From contig JALIGW010000032.1 of assembly GCA_023053685.1 (NCBI GenBank), positions 4,606,843 through 4,670,842 of the forward strand: 64,000 bases of DNA. Direction: 5' to 3'. How positions within the stretch are numbered: the stretch's first letter is position 1; each line of letters starts with the position of its first letter. A model generated the notes under the pieces. That model made no database searches. It had not been told where the DNA came from and worked only from the letters and a program-made list of their open reading frames with translations. The position numbers were made by a program, and so were the translations under genes. Of the stretch, positions 57,459 to 64,000 are shown piece after piece. The DNA comes from Diadophis punctatus similis. Its lineage: Eukaryota; Chordata; Lepidosauria; Squamata; Dipsadidae.

Positions 57459-58319
57459 TTATCTTTTGGATGTTAACGCAGACACTTCTATATTGGAAAT
57501 AATGGATGGTATTATAAAAAGTGTTAATGCTCAAGTTGTTTAGGAAAGTTTAAATATTTTAACTGTAGCTACTCAATAACTGAAGGACTAAATAAAATCA
57601 GACATACTTCAAAATAAAAAGAATGTACTGTTCAAATCCCATATTCATGTTCTAATATGAATATCCCCTTCTAATATCTAACATTTCAAAGGATTATTCC
57701 ACAGATAAATTATAATAACATTTTCCCTATTTAAAAGCCTTCCTTGACAGTTCCTGAAATCTGTTACAAGACAGCAAGACTTTTCACCTCTGAACTTAAA
57801 CAACACAATCCACCTTTCTGCATTCAAGGTATTTATTATGCCAGTTTTGATGAAGGCCAATATTTTCTATAATCTTCCAATATTTCATGGAATATGTTAA
57901 TTATTCTAGTATCTGTACTGTACAAATTGTTTATTTTGCAAGAATCTTCGAAAATGCTTTGGTCCCCTTTGTTTGCCCAACTGTCTTCTACAAATCCAAA
58001 CTGAAAGTTCTCCATCTTCGAACCATTTTATATCATAGGGATCATTAGGCTTAAATGCTGCCATAGTTTTAGGCACTGTAGTAACCATTTTCCACAAAAA
58101 AACCATAATGTTTTAAATGTCCTTGCTTATTCTTACAGAAGCTATACTAAAGTACTGAATTTTTGAGAGGGGGAAAAGGGCACTCAATTCTCATGCGGAT
58201 AGCGCCTTATTTATAACCCACAGTCAGGCATACCAATCACAGATTGTAATCAGTATAAAACCTGGATTCATCTAGTCCAAACTATGTTGCTTAGTAATTA
58301 AAATTTCAGACCATAACAC
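57459..58319. other. UBAP1 intron, mostly unique
   Basis: A minus frame at 58106-57906 (66 codons, includes KPNDPYDIKWFEDGELSVWI) is unlike the low-complexity frames nearby, but I recognise no family. It may be a decayed retrocopy or chance. Confidence 0.35.
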
Positions 58320-58433
58320 TGCTTGATGCTCTCTGAGCTTGGTTATTTTCTTGCAAATGTTTCATTGCCCAAGTAGATATCATCAGTGCTACAAGGGAGT
58401 GGACTTTGCTCTCTGTTTATATACAGGTACTCC

Positions 58434-58813
58434 CTGACTTACAATCACAAATGACCCCAAAATTTCTGTTGCTAAGTGAGACATTTCTTAAGTGCGTTTT
58501 GCCCCATTTTACGACCTTTCTTGCCACAGCTGTTAAGTGAATCACTGCAGCTGATAAGTTAGTAACCTGGTTATTAAATGAATCTGGCTTCCAATTTGAC
58601 TTGGCTTGTCAGAAGGTCGCAAAAGGGGATCACATGACTTTGGGACACTGCAACCATCGTAAGTATGAACCAGTTGTCAAGCATCTAAATGTAAATCATG
58701 TGACCATGGGGATGCTGCAACGGTCATAAGTACGAAAAATGGTCAAAAGTCACTTTTTTCCGTGCCATTGTAACTTTGGTCACGAAATGAACTGTTGTAA
58801 GTCAAGGACTACG
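58434..58813 (+). mobile_element. CGACTTA foldback element (forward)
   Basis: CAGGTACTCCCTGACTTACA to GTAAGTCAAGGACTACGTA. It abuts the next copy directly. Confidence 0.85.
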
Positions 58814-58814
58814 T

Positions 58815-59189
58815 ACAAGAGTTCGTTTACTGACTGTTCGAAGTTACAACATCACTGAGAAAAGTGGCCTAGGATCGTTTCTTCATACTTATGACTATTG
58901 TAGCATTGCCATGGTCACATGATCAAAATTCAGCCGCTTGGCAACTGACTCGCATTTACAACGGCTGCAGTGGCTTGAGGTGATTCCCTTTTGCGACCTT
59001 CTGACAAGCAAAGTCAATGGGGATGCCAGATTCACTGAACAACTGTGGGACTAACTGAACAATTGCAGTGATTCACTTAACAATTGTGGCACGAAAGGTC
59101 GTAAAATGGGGCAAAACTCACTTAACAAGTGTCTCGCTTAGCAACAGAAATTTTGGGCTCAATTGAGGTTCTAAGTCGAGGACTACCTG
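58815..59189 (-). mobile_element. CGACTTA foldback element (reverse)
   Basis: AAGAGTTCGTTTACTGACTG to TAAGTCGAGGACTACCTG-TA. The left terminus is lost at the junction with its neighbour. Confidence 0.85.
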
Positions 59190-59879
59190 TAGCTTGGTTG
59201 GCATAAACAAGGATCAAGTCCCACTCCTTTGTAGCCCCAATGCGGTTACCTACTTGAGTCATGAAACATCTGCAAGAAAATCACCCCGCTCAGAGAGCAC
59301 CAAGGAGCCCACAGTCCTTCTCCTTCTCCCCTTCATTTTCTTCCATTCTGCAAAACCCCCTTGCTTCTAGCACTGATTATGTTACCTAGTTGGGTCATGA
59401 AACGTCTGCAAAAAAACAACAACCCCCAATTAAGCTCAGATAGCTCCAAGGACCCCACAATCCGACCCTGAGCTACGAATATTCCCCATTTTTTATTGAA
59501 AACATTCATGGCTGGTCCTAAGCGTCCTATCCGTTTCCCCATTTCCAGCCCCTTGCAAACCACAGAATAGGGCCGCAGATCGTTTATGGTCACCCACGAG
59601 CACCCAGGCAGGGGTCTCTCCTTAAGACCAGCTATTGGGGGGGGGGGAGAGAGAAGGCGGATCCTGCCACGCAAACCCTTTTTTAGCAGCAACCACACAA
59701 ACCAGGAAGTATCCTGTCCGCTTCTCTTTCCCTAATCCACCCCACCAAGATCAGGCTTTGGAAACTTCGCTCGGTCGCCCAAGCCTCCCCCCCCCCAAAA
59801 AGCAGGAGGCCGGGCAGCCCCTCCCCCCAAAATCGACGCCCCCCCAAAAAAATACAGTCCGAGAAAGGCAGCGGGCAAA

Positions 59880-60560
59880 GGGGAGCTACCTTGTCAGCGG
59901 GGCGGCTGCGGCGGGCCGAAAGGGTGGCAAGAGGCCCATTCAAAGGCCGGAGGAGTCCAATCTCAACGCGGAGGTCGGATCCAGGGGGCCGAGGGACATC
60001 CAGGCCGGCTCCCTGGCAACGCTGGGCCGAAGGAAAAGCCGGAGGAGCCGGATTCTCACGACCCCCGGGGCCGAGCGTCACACCCCCGGTCGCACTGCGC
60101 CTGCGCAGACTCCGCGCCCCCTCCCCTCGGAGAAAACGGCCTTTTTACCTCAGCGGCGCCCGGGAAATAAGGGGAGGCCGGCGCTGAGGCCTACTCACCC
60201 CGGCGACTCCGCCTCGGACCTGCGGCCGCTCTTCCTCCTCCTTCTCCTCTTCCTGACCCCCGCGCAGCGGCTCCGACTTAGAATTCGCGGCTGACGACGG
60301 GGAAGGCCCACCGGCTCCCTCCTCCTGACAGTCCTCGGTAATGGGGCGACGCCATCTTGTCTCTCCGTCCCAGCCCCGCCCCACCCCGCCTCTTCCGCCT
60401 CCGCCTCCAACGGCGATGCGCTGCGTCACCGCCCGGTCACGCGACGCGGAAGCAGGGGGCCAATAAGAGCTGGGAGAGCGGGGGAAGGGGCCGTGTTCTT
60501 CAGCCGGAGTGGAGTGACGGAGCGGGGAACGCCCCTCGCTCGCAGGGGACGATGGGAAAT
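59880..60560 (-). promoter_or_regulatory. CpG island, likely UBAP1 promoter
   Basis: A dense CpG block with GC-rich boxes, unlike the AT-rich flanks. On the minus strand it contains ACAAGATGGCGTCG near 60360-60347, a YY1-like motif usually found just downstream of start sites of housekeeping genes and in the same orientation as the gene. No TATA box is apparent. Promoter function is inferred from position 5' of UBAP1. Confidence 0.65.
60199..60385 (-). other. UBAP1: Candidate UBAP1 non-coding exon 1
   Basis: On the minus strand a strong donor CGG|GTGAGTAGG lies at 60198. A transcript starting near the YY1-like motif at about 60360-60390 would give a short 5' UTR exon ending at 60199. Alternative donors are visible at about 60150 (GAG|GTAAAA) and 59890 (AAG|GTAGCT). 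Transcript evidence is needed to choose. Confidence 0.4.
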
Positions 60561-60615
60561 GTGGTCCAAACCTTTTAATCAGGTGCTGAGAGAAGCTCCT
60601 TTAGGATTTTTCTAT

Positions 60616-60616
60616 T

Positions 60617-60667
<51 letters not shown>

Positions 60668-60710
60668 TTTTGTAATTCTTATATGCCGCCCTACCCCGGT
60701 TGGGAAAAAA
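60616..60710 (+). repeat. (TTTA)n with LINE/SINE 3' stub
   Basis: About 14 TTTA units, then TTCTTATATGCCGCCCTACC, the reversed 3' end also seen next to the L2 fragment at 50860. Confidence 0.8.
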
Positions 60711-60758
60711 CTCGTTGGGTTTTGGGTTTTTAAAAATAATAGATTATATTAATATACA

Positions 60759-60995
60759 CAGGCAGTCCTTTACTTACAACCATTCGTTTAGTGACTGTTC
60801 AAAGTGACATCACTGAAAAAGTGACTTGGGACCATTTTTCACACTTAACGACGGATTGCAGCATCTCAAAAATTTCACCAAACCGTGGGGATGCTGCAAG
60901 GGTCGTAAGTGTGAAAAATGCTAATCACTTTTTTTCAGTGCGGTTGTCACTTTGAACGGTCACTAAGCGAACTGTAGTAAGTCGAGGACTACCTG
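60759..60995. mobile_element. Perfectly symmetric foldback derivative
   Basis: Left arm CAGGCAGTCCTTTACTTACA..CAGCATC and right arm GGATGCTGCAAGGGTCGTAA..GAGGACTACCTG are two copies of the same end in inverted orientation around about 30 bp. The other end of the family is absent. Confidence 0.8.
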
Positions 60996-61399
60996 TGTTT
61001 AGGGTCACTTGGTCATCTCCCATTTGGACTGTTGCAACATAATCTACATGGACCTAAATGGAACTGCAATTGGCAGGATCCAATCTGAGGAGCATCACAT
61101 TGCAATGAACAAAAAGACATGAATTCAACCCTATCCGTCACTAAAGGAATGGTTGTAAATTGAGGACTACTGCAGAGGTTGGAGATTGGGCTTGGCATCC
61201 TACCTGAGGCCCAAAGTGAGCTGGGTAAACTTGTGCCAGTCCTTTTCTTTCAGCCATGGAAGAAGAAAACAAAGCAGTTCTGAAAACATGCCAAGAAAAC
61301 TGGCAGGGATTTGTTCAGATAATTGCCAGGACATGAAGGCACTCAACAAACAAAAGGTTGGCCAGGATGAGGCCTGGAGGTTCCTAATCCTCTTCAATT
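60996..61399. other. Intergenic, nothing recognised
   Basis: Short CGACTTA-like end near 61130-61170 (GGTTGTAAATTGAGGACTAC), otherwise unique. Confidence 0.4.
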
Positions 61400-61830
61400 T
61401 AAAAAGGAAACAAAAAGATCAAAACAGCTCCCAAATAAGTAGGGATTAACATCAGGATTAATACCACACCAACAATCAAGCATGAAATGATACCCCAATG
61501 AAGGAACCTACTCAGAGAAACAAACAAACATTAAACAACAGCATATTCAAGGAAGCACAAAGAACATCCCCATCAACACTGACAAGTCTTTGTATACAAA
61601 CAAATCTCACTCCCTTCTAGCACTGATGATGTTACCTAGTTGGGTCATGAAACAACTGCAAGAAGAAAACCAAGCTCAGAGAGCACCAAGGATCCCACAG
61701 TTCTCCTCCTCCCTCTTCCTTCTCTTCTCCTCCCACCACTCCACAAATCTCACTCCCTTCTAGCACTGATGATGTTACCTAGTTGGGTCATGAAACATCT
61801 GCAAGAAAACAACCAAGCTCAGATATCACC
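61400..61830 (+). repeat. Penelope-like 3' region with two right arms
   Basis: AGTAGGGATTAACATCAGGA resembles the 3' region at 52340 in the Penelope-like element. Then two copies of CACTGATGATGTTACCTAGT..CATGAAAC..CTGCAAGA follow (61620-61700 and 61765-61830). Confidence 0.6.
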
Positions 61831-62632
61831 AATCAACACATCTTCGTTGTCTCCGTCAATTAACCTTCCAGGAACTACTTAAAACTGAGTTATTCTGGAT
61901 GGCCTAATTGTCACCAAGTCAGTGTTGTGTGCTTTAAATTTTAATTCAACTTCATTTGAATTTAATTTACTACAGCTGTTTCATTGCTATGCATTATAAG
62001 TGTTAGGAAACACCTTGAGTTTCAGGTTGCAGCACTCTATAAATTCAGCAAACCAATACAAGAGTAACAAGCAGGTATGAGTTTATATTTCCATGTGGCC
62101 CAAAACATTCCTTCAAAATTCAATCTAATAGTCTCAAAAAGAATATAATTCGCCACTATTTAAATTATGCTTTTGGAAATCCTTTTTTCAGATGCTAACC
62201 TAATTCCCCCCCCCCCCTAATTAGCTCAGTGGAAAATAGGTTCCACTTGCTGGCTCTTTTCCATGACATATTTTCCATGATTAATCTGAGAATAATTTGG
62301 TCAAATTTTTCTGGGATTGCAAAACGCTTCAGAATTCATCAGACAGCCCACATTCACAGCAGGCACCAAACTAAAATGTAGTTGGTTATTTTGTTTAGAA
62401 TGTTGTGTAAACATAGTTCCTTCTTTTGTATTAATAAGTGATGGCTTTTGTAATATTTTGCTTGTTCCTGATTCCAAGAGCTTGTCTGCACCTTTCTAAT
62501 ATCCTTTTGACCATAAAATTCTCTGCTTTAGTAGAACTGGACAGATTTATTTCAATCCTGAATTAAGTTAATAATAATGTATTCAACCCGGGATACTCCA
62601 AACTTCCATGTCCAGGGGAGGGGAGGGGATAT
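61831..62632. other. Intergenic AT-rich DNA
   Basis: Only a C run at 62208-62218 stands out. Confidence 0.45.
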
Positions 62633-62815
62633 GATAACCTTTATTGTCACTTTCTCTATGTAAACACTAGGACACATTAAAAATTAAATTCTGTATAAAA
62701 TTCTGATAAAGAATTTTATACAGACAGACATCGATATATAGAATAATACACACACACACACAAACATACCTCTGTACACATACATACACACATATACCGT
62801 ACATATGAGCATCAA
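62633..62815. repeat. TTTATTGTCACTTT repeat and CA-rich stretch
   Basis: AACCTTTATTGTCACTTTCT matches 21335. A CACACA/CATA stretch follows at 62748-62800. Confidence 0.55.
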
Positions 62816-62911
62816 TGTATTGTAGGACAATTCTCTCAGTGGGTCTCAAGTTTCATGCCCCTCCTGATTTTTTAAAAATGTTTCCTTAATGAAAACCAAA
62901 TAAATGAGAAA

Positions 62912-62970
62912 AATTTGGGGGTTGGACCAGATGACCTACAAGGTTCCTTCCAACTCTGTTAATCTGTTAA
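62912..62970 (+). repeat. CR1 3' fragment
   Basis: TTGGACCAGATGACCTACAA and GGTTCCTTCCAACTCTGTTA, the forward CR1 3' end, joined to a foldback fragment. Confidence 0.65.
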
Positions 62971-62973
62971 AAA

Positions 62974-63148
62974 AGTCAATGGGGAAATCAGATTCACTTA
63001 ACAACCGTGTTACTAATTTAACTGCAGTAATTCACTTAAGAAATGTACCAAGAAAAGTCATAAAAAGGGGCAAAAACCACTTACCAAATTTCTCACTTAG
63101 CAACATAAATTTTGGACTGAGTTGTGGTCGTAAGTTGAAGAGGACCTG
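62974..63148 (-). mobile_element. CGACTTA foldback right portion
   Basis: AGTCAATGGGGAAATCAGAT to TAAGTTGAAGAGGACCTG. Confidence 0.8.
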
Positions 63149-63211
63149 TACTTTTCCAGCCTCAGAAAGACCTTACAATAGTCTATGGAGATTCACAGTT
63201 ATCCAGATCAT

Positions 63212-63445
63212 GGTTGTCCCAAAGATGCTTTTTTCAGGAGGCAACTGGACTTCCTGGTTTTTCTTTCAAGACATTTCGCTTCTCCTCCAGGAAGCTTCTT
63301 CAGCTCTGACTGGATGGTGGGGAAAGGAAGGTTTTATATTCTTGCAGACAGCTGGTCATTTGCATCCTTTTAGAGAGTCCTTGAAGCCACTTGGAGGTTT
63401 GTCTGTGTCCTCAGGGTCACCTGAATGGTGCAAATGGTTCCTGTA
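63212..63445 (-). repeat. Penelope-like arm, second family
   Basis: GGAGGCAACTGGACTTCCTG, AGGAAGCTTCTTCAGCTCTG and GAGAGTCCTTGAAGCCACTT match the left arm at 8058-8260. Confidence 0.5.
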
Positions 63446-63490
63446 GTCTGCCATTTTTGGGAAATCCATTAATACTCCCACACCATTCAT

Positions 63491-63846
63491 CAGGGGTGGG
63501 TTCCTACCGGTGCGGTCCAGTGCGTAGCTCTGGTAGGGACCCGCCAATAACCCAATTTGCGCGTGACTGCTCCGGTACCGTCTCCACCGGGTAGTCACGC
63601 GCGTCGCCATCTTTTTTTACAAATTTTTGGGCGATTTTGCTTCTGTGTATGCGCGGAAGCAAAATTGCGTCGAAATCTCTCTCGCGTGCGCATCCCCTTG
63701 CAAGATTTTGGTGAGATTTTGCTTCCGTGCATGCGCAGAAGCAAAATCGCGCAAGGGTGCGCGCGTGCGTAGCGCCCGCACGCACACAAAGCATAGAGAA
63801 ACGCGGAGCAGTGCCCCGGGGTCGGTAAGTTAGCAACTTGCCCCTG
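63491..63846. repeat. GC-rich hAT-like element
   Basis: CAGGGGTGGGTTCCTACCGG to CAACTTGCCCCTG. The interior has inverted TGCGCGGAAGCAAAAT / GATTTTGCTTC blocks. No clean 8-bp duplication. Confidence 0.45.
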
Positions 63847-63877
63847 GTGTTCATCCTTTGAATGGCGCAGTGAAAGC

Positions 63878-64000
63878 CGTGGTGGTGCAGTGGTTAGAGT
63901 GCTGTATTGCAGGCTACTTCTGCTGATCACCGGCTGCCAGCAGTTTGGCAGATCGAATCTCACCAGGCTCAAGGTTGACTCAGCCTCCCGTCGTTCCAAG
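63878..64000 (+). repeat. tRNA-derived SINE, 5' part (cut by window edge)
   Basis: Head GTGGTGGTGCAGTGGTTAGA, then TGCAGGCTACTTCTGCTGAT and CTCAAGGTTGACTCAGCCTC. Complements the 3' part seen at base 1. Confidence 0.85.

Larger units (their letters stand above)
58320..59460. repeat. Penelope-linked inverted repeat split by two foldbacks
   Basis: The left arm (58320-58430, TTTCATTGCCCAAGTAGATA) and right arms (59192-59310 and 59330-59455, GAGTCATGAAACATCTGCAA) flank a tandem foldback pair. Confidence 0.65.

Noticed and set aside
59635..60294. 219-codon plus frame in the CpG island
   Set aside because: Arg/Pro/Gly-rich frame typical of CpG islands; no Kozak or homology support, and the promoter appears to serve UBAP1 on the other strand.
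63878..64000. tRNA gene in SINE head
   Set aside because: A- and B-box-like sequences are embedded in a dispersed SINE body repeated across the window; no cloverleaf is maintained.

Overview
This is vertebrate genomic DNA: split exons with GT-AG borders, a CpG-island promoter and many interspersed repeats. The repeat mix (CR1, L2 and BovB LINEs, a Penelope-like element, tRNA-derived SINEs, hAT and TA-target foldback elements, long microsatellites) points to a squamate reptile, most likely a snake. That assignment rests on recognising repeat families by eye, not on a database search.

Two protein-coding genes are present, arranged tail to tail. KIF24, a centriolar kinesin-13-like depolymerase that restrains primary cilium formation, lies on the + strand. 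Eleven exons are visible between 404 and 23823; they splice in frame into 1131 residues plus a stop. The N-terminal SAM-type region lies upstream of the window. UBAP1, the ESCRT-I subunit for sorting ubiquitinated cargo, lies on the - strand. Six coding exons between 39656 and 28461 splice in frame into a complete protein of about 489 residues, and a CpG-rich promoter with a probable non-coding first exon sits near 59.9-60.5 kb. The stop codons are about 4.6 kb apart. From memory, KIF24 and UBAP1 are also tail-to-tail neighbours in mammals. The two proteins do not obviously share a pathway, so the adjacency is conserved synteny rather than an operon-like unit.

Layout: 1-23.8 kb KIF24 motor exons, then a 2.16-kb exon for the disordered tail (18.6-20.7 kb) and two short C-terminal exons; 23.8-25.6 kb probable KIF24 3' UTR; 25.6-27.3 kb intergenic; 27.4-28.5 kb probable UBAP1 3' UTR; 28.5-39.7 kb UBAP1 coding exons; 39.7-60.2 kb a long UBAP1 5' intron made largely of repeats; 60.2-60.5 kb promoter; 60.6-64 kb intergenic repeats.

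The rest is mobile DNA. The commonest family is a roughly 370-bp foldback element with ends like CAGGTAGTCCTCGACTTA and TA target duplications. About two dozen copies or pieces fill roughly an eighth of the window by eye. hAT-type non-autonomous elements carry 8-bp duplications that mostly have TA at the centre. A Penelope-like element is split twice by foldback insertions, and related inverted-repeat pieces are scattered throughout. A 990-bp mariner-like element occurs twice carrying the same nested hAT hairpin. The most unusual sequence is a hAT element at 48.5-49.0 kb holding six ETS-type motifs in three palindromic pairs, each pair spaced exactly 21 bp start to start. I see no new multi-gene system. 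The novelty, if any, is in these repeats and where they sit relative to splice sites.
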